DNA of 64,000 bases from Acanthosepion esculentum (taxonomy: Eukaryota > Mollusca > Cephalopoda > Sepiida > Sepiidae), in contig OZ038509.1 of assembly GCA_964036315.1 (NCBI GenBank), forward strand, positions 27,185,022 through 27,249,021, read 5' to 3'. Both the position numbers and the translations under genes were made by a program. The notes beneath the pieces were generated by a model. That model was given only the letters and a program-made list of their open reading frames with translations. It was not told where the DNA came from and did not search any database. Below are positions 43,534 through 55,879 of this stretch, one piece after another (within the stretch, counting starts at the first letter, position 1; every line of letters begins with the position of its first letter).

Positions 43534-43929
43534 TTAATGTTCTATGTTGTTCATTTTTCTTATTTCAATATATTGTTTGAATTAATATCTTCTTGGTAAA
43601 GCCAAAAATAAATAATAATAAACTGATTGATCTGAAATTTAGGTAAAAGGATGTACAAGACTGACCGTTTGTGAAAAAAGTTGGAATGATTTTAATTCTC
43701 TGAGATCAAATAGCTTTTAAAATTTAGCTCCAAACTAAATCCATTAATTGAAATTCTTGTCAGCTCAAAAAAATGACCACTTGTTTCTTTTTCTTTTGGG
43801 CTCCCATATTCTAAAATTATAAACATTCACTTTTGGGGGAGTGTATTCACAAAAAAAAAGAAAAAAAAACTATGTCACATCTACCAAATAAATACTTACT
43901 GACTGAAATATTAATGTTATCATGACCAT

Positions 43930-44180
43930 TTGCTCTCTTTCCCAGGAATCATGGCAATTAACATATATGAAAGAAAAAGAAATCTGTTCTGAGTACTGGT
44001 TGCTTGGTCGATGAATGCCAAATGTTTCCTTATAGGGAAATGGCTAATATTACCATGACCATGACCATTACAGTCTTTTGCAAGAATCATGGCAATTCAC
44101 ATATTAAAAGGAAAAAGAAGTCCGTTGTGAGTACTAGCTACTTGGTTGATGAATGCCAAATATTTCCTTATAAAGAAATA
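43930..44180 (+). repeat. Two-copy repeat of ~130 bp
   Basis: GAATCATGGCAATTNACATAT, GATGAATGCCAAAT-TTTCCT and GCTAATATTAC occur twice, at about 43946-44058 and 44083-44190. Confidence 0.85.
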
Positions 44181-44184
44181 GCTA

Positions 44185-44965
44185 ATATTACAATTACACT
44201 TATATATGAAATAATTACACTTCTATATAAAATAATTAAAATTATGTATGAAATAATTACACTTATGTATGAAATAAGTACACTTATGAAATAATTACAC
44301 TTATGTATGAAATAATTACACTTATATATGAAATAATTACACTTATGTATGAAATAAGTACACTTATGAAATAATTACACTTATGTATGAAATAATTACA
44401 CTTATATATGAAATATGTACACTGATGAAATAATTACACGTATGTATGAAATAATTACACTTATATATGAAATAAGTACACTTATGTATGAAATAATTAC
44501 ACTTATGTATGAAATAATTACACTTATGAAATAATTACACTTATGTATGAAATAAGTACACTTATGAAATAATTACACTTATATATGAAATAATTACACT
44601 TACATATGAAATAATTACACTTATGTATGAAATAATTACACTTATATATGAAATATGTACACTGATGAAAAAATTACACTTATATATGAAATAAGTACAC
44701 TTATGAAATAATTACACTTATATATTAAATAATTACACTTACATATGAAATAATTACACTTATGTATGAAATAATTACACTTATATATTAAATAAGTACA
44801 CTTATGAAATAATTACACTTACATATGAAATAATTACACTTATGTATGAAATAATTACACTTATATATGAAATAATTACACTTATGTATGAAATAATTAC
44901 ACTTACATATGAAATAATTACACTTACATATGAAATAATTACACTTACATATGAAATAATTAGGA
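44185..44965 (+). repeat. 16-20-bp minisatellite
   Basis: About 40 units of TATGAAATAATTACACTTA with short (no TAT) and GTACAC variants, then an abrupt return to unique DNA. Confidence 0.95.
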
Positions 44966-44969
44966 TATT

Positions 44970-45860
44970 GAGGCACTTAATCGTATTTAACTTAATAGTA
45001 TTTTCACTGTATTTCTCTTTATTATGCAAATATTAAGGATTACAAATTCTATTAATTCGAAACATGTAATTCTTTTGGGTTTTATTTTGTTATGTGGGGA
45101 GAAAAAGTTTCTGAGATCATTTTTATTAGTGGATTTTTGATAGACGTTTATTTCTAGATTGTTAACAGTGCAGTTTAACATGATATCAAGGAACATTACC
45201 GTATTGATTGAATACTGTCACCGTGTTTCAAAAAAGGAATATTGTCAGCATGCAATTAATAAAAGAACTACCTAGAAGCATTGGACAATGCATGAATCTG
45301 TAACAGTCAAAGAGAACAGCTCTGAGACCTGCATCGTTTTCCCTCGTTTATCGGATTCCTGCTAAGGTTAAAGTCATTCATGCAGATGCCTTAGCTTAGA
45401 CTTCCTTCCTCTTCTGTTATCTGCTTCCTTGTAAACTCTATTACTTCTTCCAAGGGATTTGCCGATAATGGTTCTGTCTCCATCCTCTGTGCTATTTGAA
45501 CTTAAAAGGTACAGGCCTCCTCAGTGAATCATGCAAGTTATATATACTTTTGGTTGAGGTCAGAACGCTTAATGACACATTAAATACCATTAAACATATA
45601 AGAGCACACATATACACACATATATACACTCAAAATGTGTGTATGTCTATGTGTTTAATTTTACAGACAAAGATTTGATAAGAATTGATGGATAAGATGA
45701 TATTCACTGTTTACGATGAGTTGGGATCAAATATAGACCAAATATGGATCGGCATTTGACAGAATGATGAAGAGCAAATGTTTATCAATCTAACATGTTT
45801 CACTTTTATTAAAGCTTCATCAGAGAATGAGATATGAGGAAAAAGACAAAAGAAATGATG
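44970..45860. other. No feature recognised
   Basis: No domain, RNA gene or shared repeat. Confidence 0.4.
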
Positions 45861-45869
45861 GCATTTTTT

Positions 45870-46400
45870 TTTGCCTTCTTGTAGATTAAGAGAGAAGTAT
45901 AGAAAAAGAAGCTTAGAGAGAAAGAAAGAGATAAGGGTTTTAAAGGAGAACGCAAATGCCTTATTTTAATTTTAATTCTTTTTCTTCTTCTTCTTCCTCT
46001 TTTATTTGAGGGTTACCCTTTCGTTGAGAGAAAAGTAGAGAGAGAGATGTAAAGAGAGTGAGAGATGGAAAGAGTGAGAGAGAGATGGAAAGGGAAAGAG
46101 AAGTTGAGAGACAGAGAGAGAAAGAAAGAAAGAAAGAAAGAGATAAGGGTTTTAAAGGAGAACGCAAATGCCTTATTTTTATTTTAATTCTTTTTATTTT
46201 TATTCTTCCTCTTTTATTTGAGGGTTAGCCTTTCGTTGAGAGAGAAGTAGAGAGAGAGATGTAAAGAGAGTGAGAGATGGAAAGAGTGAGAGAGAGATGG
46301 AAAGAGAAAGAGAAGTTGAGAGAGAGAGAAAGAAAGAAAGAAAGAGATAAAGGTTTTAAAGGAGAACACAAATGCCTTATTTTAATTTGAATTCTTTTTG
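45870..46400 (+). repeat. ~210-bp tandem duplication with GA-rich tracts
   Basis: AAGAGATAAGGGTTTTAAAG and AACGCAAATGCCTTATTTT recur near 45928, 46140 and 46342, separated by GAGAGA-rich runs. Confidence 0.9.
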
Positions 46401-46491
46401 TTTTTCTTTATATTTTTATTGGGACCCACTACAAAGTGTTAATTATTCCTAATACTGTACTATACTTTTAATATGATTATCTCATACCATG

Positions 46492-46496
<5 letters not shown>

Positions 46497-46555
<59 letters not shown>

Positions 46556-46860
46556 TAGTTTATGAAAAACTAGGTAATCCATATGGGTAGACCCAAGGAG
46601 GATAAAATCCAGAGAGCTCAATGTAAACCAGAGCTAATAATTTAACTAAAAATAAAAACAGACCACTTTAAGGTTCCATGTAATAAATTATTTCACCACA
46701 GCCTTTTTAGAGGACTGCTGATCCTCAGACTTTACTTCCAAAGGTTGAAACGAAAAACTTTGGAAGTAAAGTCTGATGATCGGCAATCCTCTAAAAAGGC
46801 TGTGGTTAAATAATTTATTACATGGAACCTTAAAGTGGTCTGTTTTTATTTTTAGTTAAA

Positions 46861-46906
<46 letters not shown>

Positions 46907-46910
46907 TATT
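46497..46910. mobile_element. Hairpin repeat (~100-bp arms) embedded in (AT)n
   Basis: The left arm about 46645-46750 and right arm about 46763-46857 are reverse complements (AACAGACCACTTTAAGGTTC / GAACCTTAAAGTGGTCTGTT; ACTTTACTTCCAAAG / CTTTGGAAGTAAAGT) around GTTGAAACGAAAAA. (AT)n tracts lie at 46497-46551 and 46861-46906. A CTGATGATCGGC block lies in the right arm. Confidence 0.88.
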
Positions 46911-47594
46911 ACTTCAAACTTTATTGTAATGGATACTTGTATTCGAAATAGACACTCCATATTTATTTCAAATACATGTATAATAACATTTGTAGTACCA
47001 TATATACTTGTCTATAAGCTGACTTCATGTATAGAGAAACCTCTGAATTTTCTGCATGAATTTTAACACCTTCAGAAAAGAATTAGTGTGCATAGTGCAA
47101 CTGGTCATTGAAAATTACCTGTGTATAATGCGATACCTTATATTTTGTGTAAAAAAACTGATCATAAAAACTTGTGCTATACTTGAATATAGATGATAAT
47201 TAAAATGTCTGATTAAGAATAAATCTGTTAATTTTTTAGAAATATAAATGTAAACTATAAACATAAAAAGGAAAAAACAACTTTCTTTTAATGAAGCGTT
47301 TCGTCCTCTGATGGACTCTATTAAGACAAATAATAAAGTAAATCCATCACCCAACAAAATGCTTTGTTATTTGTTAAAAAAAATTTTTTTTCCCTTTTGT
47401 CTTTACTCATATTGTCTTTTTGCAGATATATTTTTATTTATCTAAATATTTACATATGTATATTAATTTATCTTATTTTAATAAATTTTTATTTTGATCT
47501 TAACTACACAATATTTTGTAGTATTTTATTTTTACTAATACTTATTGTCTGGAATGAGATTGACAGACTATTTCTGCATATGACATATCTTCTT

Positions 47595-47705
47595 TGTGCT
47601 GTGTCCTGACAGGACGTGGGTGATCAGGTCTCTCCACAACTTCCTATCTCCTGTAGCTCTTAGCAACATTTGTCTCTTTGTCATAGCTCCTAACTATCGT
47701 TTTGA
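47595..47705 (-). pseudogene. LINE-2 C-terminal fragment
   Basis: The minus strand reads QMLLRATGDRKLWRDLITHV, matching the RDR-WR block of the 25.9-kb copy. Confidence 0.8.
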
Positions 47706-50640
47706 CTTTTGCCACTAACATTTTGGTGGAAACAAATGAAAAATAAAATCTGATTTATTTTGAAAATTTAATGGAAGCAATGATTGTAAAATATTGAGTC
47801 CAAGAAAAGCTATTCTATTGTTTAGGTTTTAGTTTCAGTAAAAGGTGTATTGAGTGGCGGGGTGGGGGAGTGGGTTGTTCTGCTATCATCATTATCATCA
47901 TTATCATTATAGCCATCGTCACCATTATTATTTTTTATCTGTCAACATGAAATGAATTTATATTAAATTAAAATAAAATAAAAGAATTTATATTAAATTA
48001 AAATAATAATTCACAAAAAACAAAAAAAAAACAAAGCTACAAAAATTATTTATAAATATGATTTTTTATAGTAAAATGATTTTTCACTTTCCATTGATTT
48101 TTTTTAACATATGAAATTTAAATCGTTTTTTTTTAAATTTTATTTTTAGCTTTGATGAATTCATCACCATCAAACACGACCGTTAATTATTTTCTTAATT
48201 ATTATTTAATTATGAAAATAAAGTTAAATTTTTTTTTTAATTAAAAAAAAAACAAACAAAGCAAATAGGGATTTATTTTTGTTTAAAAAAGTTATTTTGA
48301 GTTTTGAAATCAAATTATATTGCATTCGCAAGTTATAGCTTTAGGGAGTTAAAGGCACATTTCAACGACATTTTTAAAGGTGCCATGTCGGTGACACTCG
48401 TTGACAGATAAAAAACCAGTCAACGGTTGACTGTTTTTTTGTCAGTCGGCTTATCTATCATTTCTGAATTTTGTCATGTCTCTTCTCTTTTTCGCAGAAT
48501 TTTTGTATTCGACTTCTAGACGAATTTCACTGAAGTTGAGTAAAGTTAAAAGTAAATAATAATTTAATTTTTTTAAATTTAGTAAAAATTTATTTAAACT
48601 AACCAAAGTCAAATTTCTTTTTTTTCTCAACCACTTTTAAACTATATTTTATTTGGTAAACATACAAAAGGGGTTGAGTCTAAAAAAATATTTGTCCTAA
48701 ATATGCCACACTGTGAACTTTTTGTTTTTTAGTTATATTTTTTTTATAAATATTTTTAAAATAGGGGTGGGTATTCAAACATTTTTTTATGCAACCTAGA
48801 AAGCATATTAAATTTCCTTTCGTGATACATAAATTAAATACCTTTATAGAAAATATTTATTTATTATGAATAAGCCAAACAAAGAGTTATCAAAGATAAA
48901 AATATAATCTAAGACTAGGGAGAAAAAATGCTTCTATCCTTTTCCCAATATTCAAAGTGGAGTTTCCCTCCCTTTGAAAATCTAATTTCATCATGCTTGA
49001 AATGTTATCGATATTATTCGTTACTTTCCGGCAATAAATGACAGAACAATTTTTTTTAAATCAAATTAAAAGGAGACATATTATTACTCTCAAGACAAAA
49101 AAAAAGAGGACAAACAACAAGAAAAAAGGATAAAAAAAATAAACTTATGAGACGAAATTCAAATTTTCCCTCCCGTTTCTTATTTGACCTAGAAACAAGA
49201 ATACGAGGTCACTTCCGTTTTTGAAAAATGTCTTGACAAGCCGCAATAACAACAACAAAAAACGAAGTTATCGTTTGTCAAGGAACATCAAATTCAAAAA
49301 CAAAGAATGAATTAAAAAGTTATATTTTTTTTTATATAATGAGTTAACTTAAAATATACTACAGCAATAAAATTAAATCTTGTTTTATAAATTTCAGTAT
49401 TATGTTTTTTTAAAAAGTGTTTCAAAAATCTGGGAAAGAAAATTTTAAAAAATTATTTGAAATTTATTCAGAAAAAACCTGAAATATTTTTAATGACGTG
49501 AAGAAAAATCATAATCTTGTGTTCATTTTCTCAATTTTATTAGCAACCATATTAAGAGAAATTTCATTTTTTTCTTCGAATTAACTTCTTAAATTATGAA
49601 CCATTTAAAAATTTAAAGTAAAGTTTTATTTAAAATAAACCTTTTTCTTCTTAAAAGCTTACCTAAAAAAGGCTTTGTTTTTTTCCCTTTTAAATAAAAT
49701 ATACGCTTTTAAAATTAAAAAAAATGTATGACATCCTTACCTTGTCTGAAAAATTTAATAGAGACCACAAATATTTGCAATACACTTTTTCTCTCTTTCT
49801 AGAAATGACTACCTTTGCAAAAAAAAATTTCAAGATTTTAAGAAGAGTGCTGAGAAATTCAAGTCTCTGTCTAAAAAACAAATTTACATTTTAAAAATTT
49901 TAAAGAAAAATTAAAGTCGGAACTCTTATTTTGAACTGAACATCAATCTTTTGTTATATTTTTGTTGTCTCTTTTTTTTAAATAACTAGAGTAGTTATTT
50001 TGCACAAATTTGAAGTACGTTATTGCTTTTTAAAAATTAAAAAAAAAATAACGAAATAAAAATTGCTGTGAAGCTTCAAATAAATTTTTTTAATTAAGAT
50101 TTTTTTCCCTCCTGCTTCTTTTAAATATGAAATTTTTACGTTTTGAATTGAAAATGAACGTACGAAATAAAACTGATATGAACAAACGTCAGATTTTGAG
50201 AAATTTTAATCTTTTATTTTGCAAAATATGGTGAAGCGTGTCATCAGGTCATATTGCACACACACGAAGAGATTCTGAAAAGTTCTCAGCCCTACAAACT
50301 TTCTATAATCAGTATTTCAATAAGTAAATATCAGAAATTTCTTTGAAGAGTTAAAAAAAAATGGGGAAACGATGAGGATGAATATGTCGTTATTAATCTT
50401 TAGCCCTCTGCATTATTAATATTACTTTCCTTTCCACTCCATTCTTTTTCAAGGACTCTCAATTGCTGTATCTTTATAGTTAATTTCCCTCAAAGTTGTT
50501 TTCTGTTGCCTTAGCAGGATATGACAACACAGCTATGAAATTCAACCACACTATTACTCATGGATTAGCATCACCTGCAATTGGGGGGGCTGACATCCAC
50601 CTGGTGCAGAAGAGTTGCCGTTGTAGTATCTGTTTTGTGC
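47706..50640. other. Long AT-rich stretch, no feature recognised
   Basis: About 2.9 kb with many A and T runs, a GGGGTGGG cluster at 47860 and a short inverted CAGTCAACGGTTGACTG at 48418-48434. No conserved frame or repeat. Confidence 0.4.
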
Positions 50641-51310
50641 TCTGCCCCCCCCCCCCCCCGCTGCTTGGACAGAATTCTCATTTCTGTCTTCTAGCATGAT
50701 TTTTGACTGGCTATGACTAGCTAAGACAAGCTATGTCTAGTTAAGACCAAAAATTGAGCAGTGGCCAGAGTGGAGACACTCAGGTTCCCCAAATTAAAAC
50801 AAACTGACCTTAGGTGTTACTATTTTTGTTGGTGTTATGCCCTTTGACTGAATTAAAGGTTTTACTAATGAAATATTTTATTTTAAAAGTTGAACTTGTT
50901 GCTCAAGATGTTTACTGTTAGAGAGTTGAACGAATTATAAAGCTGAGAAAATTTGGCCTGATGTCTGCTTGACGTATGGGGAAAAAATAATTCCCCAGTG
51001 AAAGCATGCTGGCCATATAGAGAATTTTTTCCTGATAACAATGATTGATTACTTTCTTTGCCTATACAGGTGACAGAAAATGACAATTCACAATGCTCAA
51101 ATTTAATTATTTCCAGTTCCCCATAAACTGAAATCCAGTTTGTCTCACTTTTGCCAAAATTTCAAAATAATGTCAGCTATAAAAATTTTAGATAAATGTT
51201 GCAGAAAGAAAAATAAACTTGCTTGTCACTAATCTTAGGCGTCATGGTATTTCCCTTGTATATCACTAAATTTTTCATAAAGATATTTTTATGAGTGGTC
51301 GACATAATTT
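50641..51310. other. C17 run, otherwise nothing recognised
   Basis: A poly-C tract at about 50645-50660. GACTAGCTATGACTAGC-like phrases repeat briefly at 50707-50750. No coding call. Confidence 0.5.
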
Positions 51311-51314
51311 TTCT

Positions 51315-52045
51315 ATCTATATTTCTGAGATGAGGTATTATGTACACTATTTACATTATTCGGACTATTGTTCTCATCTTTGTCGCCATATTTATTACAA
51401 CATTTCAGCCTTCTTCAGGTGGTTGGAATGTTGAACTGAACCCTTTATTTCGCTCACTGGGGTAGACTGTTCTAGTTCCATGTGCCATGTTTAATTTAGT
51501 TATCAGTTATCTCCTGTTAATTCCCCTCTCCAAGTTCTCCACTGCCTTATTGAACTCACACTCTTTGGGTCCTGTCACTGGATCTAACTAACACCTTTAT
51601 TCACTGTGCCATCTGCCCTTGAGAACATCTGTGTATGAATTTCTGGGTATTATAAACCTAATGTCTTCAGCAACCATTTTTTACCAGTGCTCATATTACA
51701 ATTTTTGCTGTTATCATTGTATGTTTTTACCAGAGCTCATATTGCAATTTTTGTTGTTATTATCGCTTTTCTCTGGCACTCCAGACAGGGTCCAAAGAGT
51801 GTGAGTAAAATTCCCGGTTAAGGCAGTGGAGAACTTGGAGAGGGGAATTAACAGGAGATAACTGATAACTGACATCCATTAAACATGGCACGTGGAACTA
51901 GAACAGTCTACCCTAGTGAGCGAAATAAAGGGTTCAGTTCGACATTCCAACCACCTGAAGAAGGCTGGTGCGTACAATGGCCGAAACGTTGTAATAAATA
52001 TGGTGACAAATATGAGGACAATAGTCCGAATAATGTATACTATTT
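51315..52045. mobile_element. P-SINE inverted dimer with spacer
   Basis: The left arm 51315-51618 is a full P-SINE on the minus strand (tail to A-box, GGCACAG read as CTGTGCC). The spacer 51619-51785 matches 15330-15527 in reverse. The right arm 51786-52045 is a plus-strand copy missing its A-box part. Direct-repeat flanks are not clear. Confidence 0.85.
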
Positions 52046-52079
52046 AGTATAACCTTTCTACATAAACAAAATGTTCCTT

Positions 52080-52870
52080 GGTTCTGTGTCCAGAATAATT
52101 AATCACCTCTTTCTTTGGGGTTTGGAGTCCTAGTTTTGTTCAGTCTTATTGAATTCTGTCTGGTTAAGTCTTTCCACTTCATGTCAGCAGAGAATGTTAG
52201 CTTGAGAAGACACAATGAGTCACTCTTCTGGAGGTCAACAGCAGCCATGATGATGGAAGGCAGGGAGGTGTGTCTCATATGATTAACCAAGAGCATTTTT
52301 TTTTAGAGGCATTCAAATTAGCAAGTCATTTGTTATCCCAGTTAACAACAGACTGTAGGTCATTTTTGACATCCGCTACCAATTTGACCATATCAAACTG
52401 ATTACACTTACTATCGAGACAGGACTAATGGTTGCATCATCAGCATAGATATCAAGTTGACAGCTGATGTTAATGAAAATTAGGAACAAAGTAGGTCCAA
52501 GGATAGAGCCCTGGTGGACATCTGCTTTAGTACAAAACGATCTAGAAGAGTGGCCATTCAAGATAACATTCATTTCCTGATTTGATAAGAAAGATTGAAT
52601 CAGTTCAAAAATTCATCTGGTAACTATTCCACTTCTGAAAACGAACAGTATGCCAAACCCTGTCGAATGCTTTCAAGATGCCCAAAACAACAGTCCAAGC
52701 TTCATCATTCTTATCTAAAGCTCAATACACTATTTTCGTAATAATTGTTAATATATCAGCAGTTGACCTAGAGAAATGAAAGCCATATTACTTGTCTGAA
52801 AGAAGGCCCCGTGATAAACTGGGGGGGGGGGCTATATCCTAAACAGCAAACAAGAGATGGTCTTCTATTC
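52080..52870 (-). pseudogene. LINE-1 ORF2 reverse transcriptase segment
   Basis: Minus-strand frames carry FHFSRSTADILTI, ILKAFDRVWHTV, the catalytic ADVHQGSILGPTLFLIF and LDIYADDATISP (YADD box), then VNHMRHTSLPSIIMAAVDL and SADMKWKDLTRQNSI. This order is RT domains 2 to 7 of Jockey/CR1-like elements. Stops and shifts interrupt it throughout. The sequence near 52085-52160 recurs on the plus strand at 58530-58590. Confidence 0.9.
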
Positions 52871-53239
52871 CTGCTTAATAAACATCGACGGAGTGCGGGC
52901 TGGACAAAAACTGAGCCTATCTATTCCTGATCACAGTACAGGAGGCTGGGTGATTTTATTGAGACACCAACTCCAGGAAGGTTTCCAAATAAGGCTGTAG
53001 ACCCCATCCAGACCAAGAAGGGATTACTGAACGAATAATATCACTCAGGGAGAATTGAGAATAAGGATTGGAGCAAGGGTGGTGTGTCCTTTATGGTCAC
53101 ACCTTGTACTACTTAGATAGCAGACTGATTCAATTAGTTAGGGAGCTAAATAGACATTTCAAATCAAATGGATCAATCAGTTCAGGAACAAGCTTCTGAG
53201 TTGCCAATAACTAGTTTAAAAAGAATAATAATATTTCTC

Positions 53240-53510
53240 TTTTTCTTTTTTTCCCACTCAGTAACCCCTTGCATTTTAGTAGCTTGATGAATTTAAGCTT
53301 ATTCTCTTCTAGCCTCTTCCTTTCCAGTCAACTGTGATGTTTAACAATTTTAAATCCAATGTCAATCATTATCTTCTGTCTTCTTGATTTCTATTCTTTT
53401 ATTGTTTTCTCTCCTTAATTATATTTTCTTTTTATCATATTCTCTCACACTCAGTAACCGCTTGTGTCTTAGTGGCCAATCTTGTGAAATGATTGAAATA
53501 AAAAAATAAA
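53240..53510 (+). pseudogene. LINE-1 C-terminus and 3' UTR, two overlapping ends
   Basis: CACTCAGTAACCCCTTGCAT at 53260 and again CACTCAGTAACCGCTTGTGT at 53447, each the 3' UTR signature. CTCTTCCTTTCCAGTCAACT at 53311 is the CFPVN coding end. Confidence 0.75.
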
Positions 53511-53814
53511 AAATTTATATTTAGTAAGGTTACTTTCTATGACTGACTCTCATGAGAATTCTCTCACTCACTCACTCTCTCTCTCTTACTCACTCTCACT
53601 CTCTCTCTTGAGAATTATCTTACGATCATCTAAGACACACTGTCTATAGGTTTCTGTATATTGTCCTGTGACTCTTGCTCAAACTTTTCATTGAACAAGG
53701 AAGTTGTAGAGTGAGTGGCCATGGTTAAATGTAAAATGAATAGCAGAACTGCCCAACAAACAGAATTAACAAAGTTTGCAATAAACAAGAAGAAGAAAAA
53801 GAACAGGATAAAAA

Positions 53815-54085
53815 AATAATATAAAGCAAGCAAACAATATCTGCAAGGCAAGACAACAGTAATAAGGCAAAAATAATATAAAGGAAGCAAACAATATCTG
53901 CAAGGCAAGACAACAGTAATAAGGCAAAAATAATATAAAGGAAGCAAACAATATCTGCAAGGCAAGACAACAGTAATAAGGCAAAAATAATATAAAGGAA
54001 GCAAACAATATATACAAGGCAAGACAACAGTAATAAGGCAAAAATAATATAAAGGTAGCAAACAATATATACAAGGCAAATTAAT
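53815..54085 (+). repeat. 57-bp minisatellite, about 4.5 copies
   Basis: Units of AATAATATAAAGGAAGCAAA ... GGCAAGACAACAGTAATAAG with period 57. Since 57 is divisible by 3, long minus-strand hydrophobic frames arise; they are not genes. Confidence 0.95.
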
Positions 54086-54539
54086 AGTAATAAAACAGAG
54101 CAACATTAATATGACAAAAAGCTCACAAACTAAGAATTTGGCTTGATTTACAAAAGTGAGTTTGAACAAACATTCTGACTTCAAGACAAGACAGAGTGGA
54201 ACTGAGTCAGATGAAATTAAAAACTGTCCTAATTTTATTGGCTCGGAAGAAATCCCAGCATGCATTTTTGTGCTTCTGCCTATAAATTGGGGAGGGGAAA
54301 ATTGTTTTGAAGTTATTCTCTATTCGATCCATTCTTTAGTTTTGTTTTTGGTTTCATTCCTTCCCCCATCATTCCATACATCATGAAAATTTTTATAAAT
54401 TTTTGTAAAAAAGCAAAATAAACAAAAAAAGATATTTTGAACATTTATTGAATTTTTATGTATTTTGTAGGTCCCTGGTGTTATGAAATAAAATAAGACA
54501 TATCGCAGCTAATTTGCAGGCAAATAAATTAACATACTC

Positions 54540-55005
54540 AAGAGCGAGAGTCGGATGTAAACGGGACAAGGCCCTGTCACAAAATGACCATTATCGTCGT
54601 TTACGCATAGGTCTGACGCACGAGTTCCGGTCGAAAAATAAAATAATATTTCAAAGTGTTTCTATTTTTCAACCAATAAAAATGCTTCCCTCCTAATTAT
54701 ACTTGCATCGTTTTTCGAGCCCGTTAAGCCATAAAAAATGCCATAAAAAGGGTCACATGGGGAAGTACAAGGCAGTCAACGGGAGGCCGGGGAAGAGATC
54801 TGTCACAGTCAGTCTGGGCAGTCAGCAGCAATCAGCAGCAGTCAGCAGGAGGAACGCCATGCCAACCAGTGGGAACTACTATGAGAGATCAACCCGGATC
54901 GGCAGCCGGCTTATGAACTATACCACAAGGTAGCTGTCCAAAACCACACGTTCCTATTGAAATAAATCACGTAAATCTATTTCTGCTGTTGTCGTATTTC
55001 TGTCT
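54540..55005 (+). other. GC-richer segment, unassigned (possibly LTR-like)
   Basis: Higher GC with CAGTCAGCAG repeats (54810-54850), a TATA-like GCCATAAAAAG at 54738 and AATAAA at 54960. A frame at 54703-54933 has no recognised domain. It precedes family C. Confidence 0.25.
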
Positions 55006-55024
55006 TGCAACCATACGCTTGTCT

Positions 55025-55205
55025 ATAACACTGGTGTATATGTGGTATTGTGGTAGATGTTGGATTGGGAGGAGATGGATAAGTTCTTGTGGTGAATGAG
55101 CATATTGTATTGAATGAATGGGTCATGATTGTGATTAAGTAGAACTAGGATAATCAGTGAAAACTAGCCTTTTCCCTAATTCCCCTTCAGCCTTGTGCCA
55201 CAATT
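55025..55205 (-). repeat. Family C copy, minus strand
   Basis: Reverse complement aligns with 24300-24475, including TTGTGGCACAAGGCTGAAG. Confidence 0.75.
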
Positions 55206-55329
55206 TTGTATTTAAAACAAAATAAATATACATTCCTTATTAGATTAGAACCAACAGACGTGATTCCAAATAGATAATCAAACAGATAATCAATTGGTAC
55301 TTCAATCACATGAATTTAAGCATACTAAT

Positions 55330-55630
55330 AAATTGATTAGTATGTTTCAAAATTATACTGTTGAATGTTAGATGAAACCATAAGTTCTATTATAATAATT
55401 TCTTTCTCAGACTGCTTGACTTTGAAACTCTCCCCTTGTTTATTGATTCCCTGTCACCCACAATCTTCAAAAGTTTAAATGCAACGTCAATTGCCTTCTT
55501 CTGTCTTTCTGAACCCTGTTCCTTTGTTATCCTTATTAATTTTTTCTTGTTCTTTTTCACTCCCAGTAACCTCTCGTGTCTTAGTGGTTTTATTACCTTG
55601 CTTGAAGTGAAATAATTAAAAATAAACAAA
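55330..55630 (+). pseudogene. LINE-1 C-terminus and 3' UTR
   Basis: CACCCACAATCTTCAAAAGTTTAAATGC corresponds to the YNL-KFK coding end. The 3' UTR signature CACTCCCAGTAACCTCTCGT and GAAGTGAAATAATT(A)n follow. Confidence 0.7.
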
Positions 55631-55673
55631 AATATAGTCATCTTACTTACTTATTTTTATTACTATTTGTTGT

Positions 55674-55870
55674 AACCTAGCGAAGGTTATTAAATAGAAT
55701 AATCAAATGAATGTTGGTAATGCACGATAATACTTAGGACAAGAACAACGCATAAATAATTTGCCTGCAGCCTGTAGAAGAAGTGAATTCCGCAATGAAT
55801 ATCCAACTACAGATGAACATACAATATTTACTACTGTATTTATGTGAATGGGGACATACCCATTATCGTC
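55674..55870 (+). repeat. Dispersed repeat copy without the family E SINE
   Basis: Unoccupied paralog of 27714-28175 (GCGAAGGTTATTAAATAGAA, GTTGGTAATGCACGATAATA, GAATTCCGCAATGAATATCC). Confidence 0.8.
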
Positions 55871-55879
55871 CGTAGGTAT

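Noticed and set aside
44185..44965. Regular short repeats that might suggest a CRISPR array
   Set aside because: No unique spacers; units abut and vary by slippage. The context is animal nuclear DNA.
53630..54265. Minus-strand 211-residue frame with repeated hydrophobic segments
   Set aside because: The repeats are the 57-bp minisatellite, whose period is divisible by three, so frames stay open. No domain outside the repeat.
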